This document shows positions 37,611 to 48,905 of a stretch of 64,000 bases of DNA, piece after piece. Within the stretch, counting starts at the first letter, position 1. Each line of letters starts with the position of its first letter. Source of the stretch: Drosophila pseudoobscura (Eukaryota > Arthropoda > Insecta > Diptera > Drosophilidae); NCBI RefSeq assembly GCF_009870125.1, contig NC_046683.1:41431869-41495868 (forward strand), in the 5' to 3' direction. The position numbers and the translations under genes are program-made. The notes under the pieces were generated by a model, which was not told the DNA's origin, searched no databases, and saw nothing but the letters and a program-made list of their open reading frames with translations.

Positions 37611-38231
37611 ATAAAGGGATCGATCGCTGGAGCTGTTGGCTGTAGCCACCGATGCTTACCACTTGACTGGCTGGGACCGAGCCAATGAAGAACGCTCTTC
37701 CCGAAAAGCAGCTGTTAGGCCCTTGCGTATTTCTAACGCGTGGATCAGCTGGTAATGTGCCCGTCGGTACGCAGGCTACAGGCACACTGGGTATGATCGG
37801 CTGCCGGTGTGACCGTTGCTGGTTGTGCTACGGGCACATTGTTGATGATCAGCTGCAGATGGTGTGGTGTATAAATGTGGAGTTGCGGTCGCAGCAGTAA
37901 CTGACAACGTGCCTCTCGTTCTTTTTTTTCGTGTTTATGTTTATTTATTCATGTTTTCGGTTTTTTTTTTGTTATTGTATTGTAATTTGCATATTTATTT
38001 AAAAATTGGGCTTACAATTTCGCGGAACCATTCGCTATCCAAAAGCAAAATGGCCTTCCGACTGTCGTTACAATTTTTATAACTGAAGAAACTAATGCCT
38101 CTTCACTTGATTCGTAGTTTATCTAGCCCAATTCTTCATATGTTAAATTTTTTACATGCCTTAAATTTGTTATATGCTGCTGGTCTATTCAAAACTTGCA
38201 AATTGATTTATTATTTGTTGAGTTAAATTTA
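37611..38231. other. Unassigned repeat-zone DNA
   Basis: GC-rich to about 37900, with GATCAGCTG and GGGCACATTG-type short repeats, and AT-rich afterwards. No coding frame was supported. Confidence 0.35.
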
Positions 38232-39369
38232 TAAAAAACGAGGGGGAACGTTGTGAGTTGCTGCGGACACCGCAACTCTACGGTTATACCCGATACTAAG
38301 TCAGTATGGCTCTCCTCCGGCAGACGCCGCTAATATTTAACGACACGACAAAGAGTGCGTGCGAGAGAGACAGAAAATCAGTCTGAGCGTGACGTCGGGC
38401 GCTGCGTAGCCACTGCAAATTGATTTGTTCCTTTTGGCTATAAAAATGATCTGATCTGATCCAGAATCAGCAATCTGATAGATATGGTCGTTATCTATGA
38501 TTCTGCGTTTTTAGTTTTCTCAAATCTGAAATATTGTGGATGCAACAGATTTTCGTCCTTTGTGTGGGCGGAAGGGGGTGGGGCGAAATTTTGAGATACA
38601 CGTTTTATAGTGAGATCCAAGAGGAGTGCGGATTCCAAATTTGGTTACTCTAGCGTTAATAGTCTCTGAGATTTGTGAATATCCCCAGATTTGCATCCTT
38701 TGCGGGGGCGGAAGGGGGTGTGGCGAAATTTTGAAACAAACTCGTCTCGGTCTGATATATTAGGAGTGTGGATACCAAATTTGGTTGCTCTAGCTTTTAT
38801 AGTCTCTGAGATCTAGGCGCTAATGTTTTACTCTAAGCAAAGCCGCCTATGCTACGTGTGTGTTAGAGAGAGACAGGGCGAGAAAAAATGAAATTGTTTT
38901 CTTGATGCTGGCTATAATAATAATACGATCCAATTCAGATTCTGCAGTCTAAAAGATATGGTCATTCTCTACGATTCTGCGTTTTTGGTTTTATCGTATC
39001 TTGAAAATTGTGGATGCTACAGATTTTCGCCCTTTGTGGGGGCGGAAGTGGGCGGGGCAAAGTTTTGAAATATTTTTGTAGCAGTGACATATCACAGAAG
39101 TCTGGATCCAAAACATCGTTGCTCTAGCTCTTATAGTCTTTGAGCATTAGGCGCTGAAGGGGACGGACAGACGGACAGACGGACAGACGGACGGACGGAC
39201 AGACGGACAGACGGACAGACAGACATGGCTCAATCGACTCGGCTATTGATGCTGATCAAGAATATATATACTTTATGGGGTCGGAAACGATTCCTTCTGG
39301 ACGTTACACACATCCACTTTTACCACAAATCTAATATACCCCAATACTCATTTTGAGTATCGGGTATAA
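38232..39369 (+). mobile_element. DINE-1/SGM-like element, long copy
   Basis: It has the same left end as the copy at 34400, with the same subterminal hairpin (CTGCGG...CCGCA). At least three internal repeats of the CAGATTTTCGTCC/GGGGGCGGAAG unit are followed by a long GACGGACAGACGG-type microsatellite core (about 39160-39222). It ends at GAGTATCGGGTATAA. It has no coding capacity. The high similarity to the 34400 copy suggests that both are fairly young. Confidence 0.75.
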
Positions 39370-40488
39370 AAAACCAACATTTTTTTGTTGCTCCAATAGT
39401 CAATACAATTCACAAAGGCAAGTGATCGTTGCCATAGGCACCACACTGACAAGCACGCATACATGCGCAAAAGACATTTTTTTCGTTCGCAGAAAACAAA
39501 CTGTGAAAACGAAAAAAGCATACAATCACATATTTGTTTGAGAACATACTGTGTGTGCCAAGCGTTGCTGGGCTGGCTGGCTCATGTTGACGCCGGCGTT
39601 AGCGGAAGACCTTGGGATCTAGTCCAGAAAGTTCGTCTGCTACATGTTTGGTGTATGTGTGTATAGTTGAGTTAACTCAATAAATTAGAATTTGTGTTTT
39701 AGCACGAAACTGCGACATTGAGATTGAGAGGCTATACGTTGTTGTATCAGCGATAAGTATTTTTTTAAAGGATTAGACATAGTTTTTACGCGAAAAATTT
39801 GAGTTTTGACTTACTAGTTTTGTTGTTACTACTGGCGATAGTTCAAACGATAGCCAGAGCAGGGTTTATAAATTCAAAAAATACCATATGCAACCATATT
39901 TGTACTCTTTGCCACCACTTTGCTTATCATGTGTGAAAAAGAATGAATTTTCCAAAGCTCAATAACTCAATAATAACCTATTTAGACAAGGGTGAAGGAT
40001 TTTATCATTGAATGAACCATTTTGATAATTTGGTTGACTTCTAATATTTTTTTGAAACATGCTCAGATCGACCAAAAATTCGCGGCTGCCATTATTATTT
40101 CCTTACTTTAATAGTTCGAAAATACTCATGGAAGCGATTTTAGTTGAACACCAAAAAGTATCAGATATTTCCACCACTAGGGTCCGGTGTCATACCTAAT
40201 TTGCAGAGGCTCAGCATGCTGGCAATAAGTGCGAGTGAATGTCACATAGTATAGTGAGTGTGAATGAAACGCCATATGTTGATGTTGATTAACCCTTAAT
40301 AGATCCGTGGATTTAGAATTTTAAAATGAAATGATTTTACTGATTTATTAATATTTAAATTGTGTGCAGCCATTAATAATTATGCTTTAACATTTTTAGT
40401 TATATTACATAATATATAAATTGTACTTGTAATTCTTTGATTTTAATTTTAATATACCATTTGTTTAATATAATATGCTATATGTCAT
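39370..40488. other. Unassigned DNA including dispersed repeat copy 2
   Basis: 39440-39670 is the inverted partner of 33588-33840. The rest, up to the LTR element, is AT-rich with no recognisable gene. The last five bases (40484-40488, GTCAT) are the left target-site duplication of the BEL element. Confidence 0.4.
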
Positions 40489-40859
40489 TGTTCGGAGCAG
40501 AACCCAGCCGATTAGCTGCTTACCAAATAGCACCTAATTCTTGGCCCTCAGCCGCTTATTTTGTTTGTTACTTATGTCTATGTCACTCATTTGTTTGTTA
40601 AAGCTTTGCGCTTGCTTGCCCTGCTAAACGCTCTCTGCCAGCTCGCTCTTCGCTATCTCCGCTTTGCGTCTGCCTACCGACGTCGGCCGAGCGAAGCTGC
40701 GCTTAGCGATCGGAGCGGCAATGTAAAGGGCAGGCAAGCCACACTTGCAATTTGGATGTCACGCATTAAAGAACATATCGCAATTTTATTTCTGCGCCGA
40801 GTTTTATTTAATTGGAATAATTAGTCGGCCGATTGGGGATAAAAAACATTATCTCCACA
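40489..40859 (+). repeat. 5' LTR of the BEL/Pao element
   Basis: 371 bp, by eye identical to the 3' LTR. It contains an ATTAAA-type polyadenylation-like signal near 40767. The 87-codon frame inside it is identical in both LTRs and has no protein features. Confidence 0.93.
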
Positions 40860-40866
40860 TAAAATT

Positions 40867-40884
40867 TGGTGACCCCGACGTGAT
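40867..40884 (+). other. Primer binding site, tRNA-Trp
   Basis: TGGTGACCCCGACGTGAT is complementary, over 18 bases, to the 3' end of Drosophila tRNA-Trp including the added CCA, as I recall that tRNA sequence. It lies 7 bp downstream of the LTR end, as expected for minus-strand priming. Confidence 0.8.
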
Positions 40885-41221
40885 CTCTGAGTTGCAGTGT
40901 CAATTAATTATCATTCGCGATCGACATTCGTTAGCCTTAACAAATTTTCGGCGGTTAAGCACAATTCGGTGCTAAAACATACTTACATACACCTACATAC
41001 ACGCATTGCTGGCTATTAATTTCTCTGTCGCGACAATTCGGTCAGTGCAGTGCAGCGAACTCACTAATACACACAAGCTGAGTACAAAGCGGAATCGGAC
41101 AGCTCACACAGCCGCACAGCTAAAGGCATTAGCTGTAATCCCTTTACTTTCGGTTCGCACGTTTATACGTATACAGGGTGTCTTTTTCGGTCGTGCTGAG
41201 TGACTCTTTTAAAACCTCAAC

Positions 41222-43582
41222 ATGGCAGCACCTGAGCCTACCAATGTCGCGAACGCAGCAATGCCGAGTGATGTTGATTTCTACAAGCACAAGGCCGAGT
41301 CCGTCGCGCGCCAACTAAAGGCCATGGATCGCTTTCTCACCAAGGAAGAGCTTGCCGAGTTAGATGAGGCAGAACTTCAAGCTCGCTTAGAGCAAATTGA
41401 GCGAATGAATGCGGATTTCGATGCCGCTCAAACGAGCCTTGAAAGGTTGGATTTCCTGCAGTTAGCCCATGATGCCCGGCTGGACTTTGCGAATGTTTAT
41501 GTCAAGGTTAGGTCCAGGCTGTCGCGGGAGTTGATGGCTGCTCGCACGGTAAATGTTGCCAATTCAACAGCTCGGCATACTCTCGAGGGGAATTCGTCGT
41601 TGTTCGCCTATAATAGTATAGGTCGTTCTCGAATGCCCGAGTTGCAGCTTCCGCGATTCGGTGGGAACTACATGGATTGGCCAGAATTCCACTCGATGTT
41701 CTCGACAATGGTGCACAAAGACCATCGTATCCCAATCATCGAAAAATTCCAATATCTTCGTGGATGTCTAGATGGTGCTGCGCTGGATACGATTCGTGCC
41801 TTGGAACTTTCTGAGGAGAATTACGACAAGGCGTTGAATTTGCTAATGTTGCGATTTGATAATAAACTGTTACATTTTCAGGCACACGTCAAGGCTATTT
41901 TCGGGCTGCAAGGGGTGGAGAAGGGCTCAGCTATCGGCTTGCGCGCGCTCAGCGACAAAATCAATTCGCACTTGCGTGCACTTCAGACCTTGGCGACCCC
42001 GCAGGAGATTTCGGATGGGTTGCTGATCTACATCATAGGCACGAAACTGGACCACAAAACAAAGGAGAAATGGGAAGAGAACTTGCCGACGTCAGGATTG
42101 CCTCGGTGGTCAAGCATGGCCTCATTTTTGGAAGCGAGATGTCGGATGCTGGAGAATTTGGGATCAGCCATGGCAACAAGTCCTAGTCAACAGGTGGGAG
42201 AAGACAAACCTGTCACCCTTATCACCTCCAGTAACGACCATCCTAACCCCATATGTAACCATTGCAATTCCTCCGAGCATTACATATCTAGATGTCAGGC
42301 ATTCCTGAATCTCTCTGCGTTTGAAAGATACAAAGAAGCAAAGAAGAGCCGCTTGTGTTTGAACTGCCTCAACAAAGGCCATGAATTGCAGAGGTGCAGG
42401 TCAGGACTTTGCAGGCATTGCCAGGCCAAACATCACACGCTACTCCACATTCCATCGGGAACGGGTGCTTCATCTTCCTCTTCACCGGCCGAGGAATCGA
42501 TCCAGCAAGAGGCCGCGACTGTGCTTCTAGCAAGCGGGTGTTCTAGCCCTCCCCCCTCGATCCAGAAATCTCAGCCTAGCCAGAACGTGTTGCTACCTAC
42601 TGCCCTCGTCCATGTAACAGATCGTTATGGAGCACTTATCCCATGTCGTGCCATTTTGGATTCTGCATCACAGGCAAACTTCGTAACATCTAGACTTGCT
42701 GATCAGTTGCAGTTGGATCATCGCTCGTCTTATGTTCACATCTCTGGAATCGGAGATTCCATTCTACCTTCGAGCAAGTCTGTACATATAGTTGTACAAT
42801 CCCAGGACGCAAGCTATCGAGCTTCCTTCGCTGCAATTGTCACCAACTCAATTACGGAAATGCAGCCTAACTTCGGCCTAGACGCAAAGGATTGGCCCAT
42901 GCCGAATAATCTAAAACTAGCTGATCCTAATTTCTCCAAGCCCCAACGTATCGATCTGTTGATAGGTGGTGGTTTGTTCTTCGATTTAATGTGCGTCGGA
43001 CAGATTCGACTATCAGACCAATTGCCAACATTGCAGGAGACAAAACTTGGTTGGATAGTGTCAGGAAGCATTGATAGCTCGGAGAATAGGCGTGCAGTTT
43101 TAGCCGCTTTTGAAAATTCCTCCTCCATCTCTAATGACGATTTTCGGGCCACAACGCTGGAGTACCAAAACTTAGAGCAGCAATGCAGGAAGCAGCTGCT
43201 CGAGTGCCAGGTGCAAGTGGAAAAACTGCGATCGGAGAATCAGGAACTGCAGCGCGAACTTTTCAATATATTAAAAACCTACATATCCACGCTAAATGAA
43301 ATTCAACTTTCAACAATTTCTACATTGCCAAATTTCCTGCCATTCTATGCAATTACAGAGGTTCCCGATGATCAAGACGTAATCACGACAAGCCGCCTTC
43401 GTAAAGAAGCGCCGATTGCTGCGTTCGACGAGCATCCCAGCGTAGCCGCCAGCTGCGCCCAAGCAAGCATCTTCAAGAGGGCCGTTGGAAAAATAGCGGT
43501 TCTGCCCCTTCAGGATGGATCTGTTGAAAGCCTTTGCCTTCCAACGGGGGGTGAATGTTCGGAGCAGAACCCAGCCGATTAG
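41222..43582 (+). CDS. BEL/Pao Gag-protease chimeric polyprotein
   Basis: 786 residues from an ATG 362 bp beyond the LTR. Order of domains: N-terminal helical region (1-125); DUF1759-type Gag domain (about 130-300); CCHC-type knuckles at about 342-356 (CNHC...H...C) and 378-408; then a Ser/Gln-rich linker. A DUF1758 aspartic protease-like domain (about 456-616) has a DSA active-site triplet near residue 479 and ends GWIVSGSI. The usual pol is then missing. In its place are about 130 residues with a coiled coil (about 645-690, EKLRSENQELQREL). The frame ends with the tail typical of BEL pol, KRAVGKIAVLPL...GGEC (about 752-780). The stop lies inside the 3' LTR. Not decayed: no stop or frameshift. 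Confidence 0.85.
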   Translation: MAAPEPTNVANAAMPSDVDFYKHKAESVARQLKAMDRFLTKEELAELDEAELQARLEQIERMNADFDAAQTSLERLDFLQLAHDARLDFANVYVKVRSRLSRELMAARTVNVANSTARHTLEGNSSLFAYNSIGRSRMPELQLPRFGGNYMDWPEFHSMFSTMVHKDHRIPIIEKFQYLRGCLDGAALDTIRALELSEENYDKALNLLMLRFDNKLLHFQAHVKAIFGLQGVEKGSAIGLRALSDKINSHLRALQTLATPQEISDGLLIYIIGTKLDHKTKEKWEENLPTSGLPRWSSMASFLEARCRMLENLGSAMATSPSQQVGEDKPVTLITSSNDHPNPICNHCNSSEHYISRCQAFLNLSAFERYKEAKKSRLCLNCLNKGHELQRCRSGLCRHCQAKHHTLLHIPSGTGASSSSSPAEESIQQEAATVLLASGCSSPPPSIQKSQPSQNVLLPTALVHVTDRYGALIPCRAILDSASQANFVTSRLADQLQLDHRSSYVHISGIGDSILPSSKSVHIVVQSQDASYRASFAAIVTNSITEMQPNFGLDAKDWPMPNNLKLADPNFSKPQRIDLLIGGGLFFDLMCVGQIRLSDQLPTLQETKLGWIVSGSIDSSENRRAVLAAFENSSSISNDDFRATTLEYQNLEQQCRKQLLECQVQVEKLRSENQELQRELFNILKTYISTLNEIQLSTISTLPNFLPFYAITEVPDDQDVITTSRLRKEAPIAAFDEHPSVAASCAQASIFKRAVGKIAVLPLQDGSVESLCLPTGGECSEQNPAD

Positions 43583-43926
43583 CTGCTTACCAAATAGCAC
43601 CTAATTCTTGGCCCTCAGCCGCTTATTTTGTTTGTTACTTATGTCTATGTCACTCATTTGTTTGTTAAAGCTTTGCGCTTGCTTGCCCTGCTAAACGCTC
43701 TCTGCCAGCTCGCTCTTCGCTATCTCCGCTTTGCGTCTGCCTACCGACGTCGGCCGAGCGAAGCTGCGCTTAGCGATCGGAGCGGCAATGTAAAGGGCAG
43801 GCAAGCCACACTTGCAATTTGGATGTCACGCATTAAAGAACATATCGCAATTTTATTTCTGCGCCGAGTTTTATTTAATTGGAATAATTAGTCGGCCGAT
43901 TGGGGATAAAAAACATTATCTCCACA
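43556..43926 (+). repeat. 3' LTR of the BEL/Pao element
   Basis: 371 bp, by eye identical to the 5' LTR. The polyprotein ORF runs 27 bp into it and stops at 43580-43582. The right target duplication GTCAT follows. Confidence 0.93.
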
Positions 43927-43931
43927 GTCAT

Positions 43932-44373
43932 TTTTTTTGTTGTCGGGACGTAAGGCTTAAGAATACATACATATGTCATGAAATTCGTCCAAATAACCTT
44001 CCGCATCAACAGGCATCGACAAGACTACCTTGTATAATTTCATTATGGCTCATACTAAGTAACGGGATCGACCAAAGCGAACTCAAACATCGAATCGTTC
44101 TCTGCGCTTCTCATAAGCTGAACGTAACGGGAACAATGTTGTTCCATAATGAAGCCAGTCCCTACCACCCTCGAGCGTTTATAATAAATCTACACACATC
44201 AATAATCTTGTTTTATTAACTGCTCCAGCACATTGTCTATGAAAGGTGGAAGGGAAATAAACAGAAATGCGGCCTAGAAAAAAAGTTCAGTCATAGCCTG
44301 AAATCCGCTGAAATGCTGGCACTGCTGCCAGATTTTGACCGTCAAAATATGCTAGATTTCGCAAAAATACAAG
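43932..44373. other. Unassigned DNA
   Basis: No coding frame or repeat family recognised between the BEL element and the hAT remnant. Confidence 0.35.
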
Positions 44374-44680
44374 CTAGAACAAGCTAAAAATTGTAAAAAA
44401 TAGGCTACAAATAAAACAGCACAAAGATATATTGATTTCTAATTGTATGCGCAATCCATATCCGTCAAATTTCAATAGAATTTTAGTGGTATACATCCAA
44501 CAATTAAATATTTCTAAAACAAACCTTATATTTAATATTAAGTTTAATGACTTAACAGTCATTTTGTTCGTAAGTTTGGTCTTAACGATATTCATTTGAC
44601 TGAATACCCGTTCAATCACAGCATTTGACCACGGTAGACTTCAAATTCCAATGGCAAATGAAGCGATTTCTTCAAAAGGT
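44374..44680 (-). pseudogene. hAT-type transposase C-terminal fragment
   Basis: Minus-strand translation gives SLPWSNAVIERVFSQMN (about 44640-44580) followed by KTKLTNKMTVKSLNLILNIR. This is the hAT C-terminal dimerisation domain, whose hallmark is S.A..ER.FS. An in-frame stop lies just before it. Upstream coding sequence is decayed, and the DNA after it is AT-rich. It belongs to a different hAT lineage from the piece at 35944. Confidence 0.6.
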
Positions 44681-45177
44681 TTGTTTTTGCCAGCATTTTT
44701 GTAAATCAGTATGTACTTCTGACCAAAGCTTTATAGTGTCATCCGTAATTTGCCAAGGGACTAAGTGAATTTTTTAGGGGAATTAAAAGACGCCAGATTT
44801 GAGGCTATAAAGATTTTCAAAATTTTTCAAGCATATATCAAATAAGCTATATCTAGACTTAAATAGGCTAAACTGGCAACACTGATCACTGGTCGTGAGT
44901 ACTACTTGGTACTACTTCTATTTTATATTTGTTTGTAAACATGCGTTTCCCGTCTTTCTATATGTTGTGCTGTATTGTATTGTTGTTCTCTGGTCCGTTT
45001 GATTTCTGAATTGAAAAAACAGCAAAATATCTGTAATGAAAAAACTCCTCGAAAGGCTTTGTTGTTGACTTGTTGCTTTCGCAACATAATCTTACTCAGC
45101 TCTCTTTTAATTGATTCAAAACCTAAAGATAAATTAAATTAATTAATTTGTAGAACATGTCGCATCTCCTGAATCTT
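44681..45177. other. Unassigned AT-rich DNA
   Basis: Probably the decayed remainder of the hAT copy at its left end. No other feature is visible. Confidence 0.3.
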
Positions 45178-45289
45178 CTATAATTGGCAATGGCGATCGA
45201 AGCCGGGTTTCCGGGTAGGCTCAGATCCCTGTACTATATATACATACATATATATATATATGTATATAAATTTATCCATAGTTAAAAAA

Positions 45290-45678
45290 TTGTTAAAAGA
45301 CATGAGTTTAATCTTAAGGGAAGCTATGGAGTCCCGATTCAAAGAAAATGTATGACCTTCAGCTCTTACTTCAGCCACTAGGACCGATTTCATGACGCCA
45401 AGATAAAATACGTGTATGTAGTCTAAGGGAAACTGATTTACCATATCTATTGGCATATTTTCAAGAACAAGTTTGCCTTGGATGTTGTGGTTTTCAGGTT
45501 GAATACGATTTCGAAAGTTATCATTGATTCGTGGTGGGTTAATTGATTTCTTGAAAATTAGACGGTTGCAGAAAGTTTCTCCTTGCAAGAATAAAAACCC
45601 GAATGATATTTCACACCCCATATAAATGCGCGGGCTGGCGCATCGCATATACGTACTTTTATAGATATTCAGATACAC
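45290..45678 (-). pseudogene. Transposase-like fragment, probably CACTA/CMC group
   Basis: The minus strand is open from 45678 and reads, in part, NFRNRIQPENHNIQGK, then ENMPIDMVNQFPLDYIHVFY and LGVMKSVL. A pattern of the type H.....P....P..M....P.DY.H...LGVMK is found in transposase-derived proteins of insects and cnidarians related to the CACTA/CMC group. The frame dissolves into a TA-rich microsatellite near 45240-45290. Only a short internal part of the protein remains. The superfamily call is from pattern memory. Confidence 0.45.
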
Positions 45679-45858
45679 ATATATTGAAATATCATTTCTT
45701 CCTTTATTAATTCTCCTAACTCGTAAACAAATTCAGATACACATATATTGAAATATCATTTCTTCCTTTATTAATTCTCCTAACTCGCAAACAAATTCAG
45801 ATACACATATATTGAAATATCATTTCTTCCTTTATTAATTCTCCTAACTCGCAAACAA
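45667..45858. repeat. 64-bp tandem repeat, three units
   Basis: Three almost identical units start at 45667, 45731 and 45795 with ATTCAGATACACATATATTG. A partial fourth start follows at 45859. Units differ by a single T/C change (CTCGTAAAC against CTCGCAAAC), so the triplication is recent. Confidence 0.92.
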
Positions 45859-45862
45859 ATTC

Positions 45863-48694
45863 TTGCCAATAAACATTGGGATCTCATGACTTCGAATTAC
45901 CTGCAAATATCCCAGCCACTAAATTACATATACATATATGTATTTAAAGAGTCTTTAATATAGTAATGAACATACTCGCATAGCTCTACAATTCGTTTCG
46001 TTAGTACGTACACCTCGTGGTAGGAACCTTGCCACCTCAGGAAGATTGCCATATTGATGACATTATTAGCAGGCAGCCACTTAGCTAACCGATTATTAAA
46101 GTCAGTTGAACTGGAATGTTCAGTAAATGGAAATTTATTACTTTCCTCGTGTTCAGTAAACTGGAATGCATTACTTTCGGAAAGTCATGCATTTTGTTCA
46201 AATTCGGGTTCCGAAATGTTTTGCCCATAATTCAGTCTAACCTAAAAATATCCAGTAGCTGTTTGAACATGTCCAGCCTCTCCGATATACATATGTTTGG
46301 CTTTTTTGTTTGTATGACATTTTATTTGTTTTATAAATAACACAACCCCACAAAAAAAAAGTGTCGTGGGCGGCTGACCAGAGTATCATATCCCTATGTA
46401 TTTTGGGGCCTTGAACACGAATCCAGATTTGCTCCGTCACGTCCGGTCTTTTTTCTTTTCTAGCCTCATAAAACCAATATGGTCGAAACATGGTGGAAAC
46501 TCATTTGAAAAATGAATCCGATTTGCTTGAAACTCGTCACTCGGGGGCTTTTGGGGTCGCTGATTACGAAAAAGAAAAACACTAATGACTTCTCGCCCAC
46601 TAATCTGTCGACACTGTAGTGTCCAACTATTCGAAAATCAAAAGAAAAAAAAAGAAAGGAAAAGGTCGAACAAGGTACACTTTAGGTACACTTTCTAGAA
46701 AGATACTTTTCATACCGCCCTCGCTAGCATAGCTCGAAGAAATTGGTGGAATGCAGGAGATCCAGAAGATCATCCGATTGCACAGTTATGTTAAAGCTTA
46801 AAGCTCAGCTTAGGCATGCAATAGGTACAGGCGAATAGACTTTATTCATGTGAAATCATTCCCCTGCATAGTTTCACTTACGGCACACGTATATATAGAT
46901 TTTCGTGATTTTCGCAATCGCAGAGTGAATGGTGAAGACACGTGGAGTTACATAACTTCCAATTTTTCACTATTATCTAATCATCCGCTGTTTATATGGA
47001 TTAATAAATCCGAAGAGTGGCGTTAGCTGAACTACCCGAGGGAAAAGTGAAAATAAAGTGAAATTCTTGAAAGAAGCAAAGGTACGTTAGTCCACCGTGG
47101 AAAGATAAGGTTCTGACACAGTTTTATTTAGGGATAGGAGTACTGGAAAATCTTAATACAGCCAAGCCGGCCAACCAATCTACGGTATCAACTACTAAAA
47201 CAACCAAGCTGACCGTTTGGGAGTTAGCGCAGTGCACATCCACGGCGGCAAAGTGAAGGCTGAACCGCTGACGTTGGGCTAGCTCAATATCGGAAATCAT
47301 TTACGGCTCGTGAAAGACCAACCACCATACACCACTGCTGGACGTCCGAATTTCAGTTTGAACCTGCCGATCTCATAAAAAAAGCCGGAGGACATAATCG
47401 TCACCAACCTACGAAAACTTACAAAGGATTGAGTAATTAGGCTAGCCTAAACCACATTGCCTCAGAACCACTCTTGCTGTCAGCAGATTTGTGTTTATTT
47501 TGATTCCCGTGTTTCTCAAATTAAATTTCAAGTGCAAGTTCCCGTTTGCCTTTATCACTATCACATAAAAATCTATACGCTGCTGCTCTAAGAACCAGCT
47601 GATTAGATCCACATATTCATATCTCGTTTATCATTGTGTTGATTAATGTTGTAACTAAATAGCTTCCTCCAATGAGTAAATTTGTAACGTAACTGACGAT
47701 TTTGAAAACTGAGCAATATGAGTTCGGGATAATGTGTTTCTCTTTATATATATATATACATTTATACTGACCAACCTCTAAATTACACAGTGCATACAAA
47801 TGAATCCGTCAAAGTCATCTTGGGCCCAACGATACACCGATGAGTTTAACCAATTACTGTGAGTACCACTAGTGGCTGAAACCACAATGTCTATACACCA
47901 ATGCAGGCGTAAGTTTGTTGAAGTAGATATATATATACTGATTTGAAAGAATATTACCCCCCTCAAATGCTCAAATAATTAAGTTTTTTTTTTTTTGCTG
48001 ATCCAAGAAGAAGGAAGTCTGTATATTTTTGTTTATTTGTAAATGTAGGGAATCGGATTATATTTGTAATTTATGTAAAAAAAAAAAAAAAAAATATATA
48101 TATCAATAGAATCTCACCTGGTTAGGGACATTTAACATAAAAATAAAAGGAATTTGTAATCATGAATATGTCTGCCTAAACTAAATATTATCTCCGTCCG
48201 TCAAGTACTTATGCTTATCTCCCTCAAAATGCACTAGAAGATGTTGGATCTTTGAATTGGGACAACGCCCGAATGTAAACGCGTTTGTCATGGTTGGGTG
48301 GGTAAAGACTAGGGACATATATCACCGCTGCTCCCTCCATCAGACAGAAGACGAACTACACTTTTTCTAAGCGTTTTCTAAATGCGTATCGGCGCAGAGT
48401 GGAAATGAGTTTTTTTTATTGGTTATTGACATTAACGTCGAGATCCTGCTTATTTTTTTTGAAGCGCATTATATTGATTTGTGTCAGGAAAACTGTGTAG
48501 CTAGGGGAGAAAGAACCCCGACCAATCCGACGAGCTGGACCCGAGCACAGCAAGAATGCGCGCATTCGAACCTAGCTTCCTATTAACATGAGGTCAGAAA
48601 AAAACCATCTATTGGCCACTGTCGGAGTTAGAGCCTAAATAGGCTCTGGCCCCAACTCACTGGCAAAGACTGAACACTACAACACGTGAACACA
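45863..48694. other. Unassigned AT-rich transposon-zone DNA
   Basis: No convincing gene. TA-rich microsatellites lie at 47745-47765 and 47925-47940, and a poly(A)/TA run at about 48079-48103. A weak minus-strand frame at 46237-46491 has no family features. The stretch is likely old transposon debris. Confidence 0.35.
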
Positions 48695-48905
48695 GCCGAA
48701 GGCGCATTGCCGGAACCACACGAAGGCTTGCTGCTTTTTTTGTGTTCGGACCGGCAGCGCAGGCGCAGCGCACTTTCCTATTGCTAAACTCCTGCTTGCG
48801 AGCTCGTTTGCGAGAGTTTTGCGATACAAAACCAATCGCTTGTACACAAGCTGGCTTGCGAGCTCGTTCGCGAGCATTTTGCGGGACTCTCGCAAAAGGC
48901 ACGTT
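48695..48905 (-). repeat. Dispersed repeat with GCGAG/CTCGC motifs, copy 2
   Basis: Reverse-complement partner of 36986-37115. Internally it contains two related units, each with CTTGCGAGCTCGTTTGCGAG-like sequence, about 60 bp apart (near 48796 and 48852). Confidence 0.55.

Larger units (their letters stand above)
40489..43926 (+). mobile_element. BEL/Pao LTR retrotransposon, complete but lacking most of pol
   Basis: A 3438 bp element bounded by identical 371 bp LTRs (40489-40859 and 43556-43926) that start TGTTCGG and end CCACA. The 5 bp duplication GTCAT flanks it (40484-40488 and 43927-43931). A primer binding site for tRNA-Trp follows the left LTR, and a purine-rich tract (about 43545-43555) precedes the right LTR. 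The interior encodes one open frame (41222-43582) with BEL-type Gag and protease domains, but no reverse transcriptase, RNase H or integrase. Identical LTRs and a clean duplication mean a recent insertion. Movement must have used enzymes supplied in trans by a relative. Confidence 0.93.
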
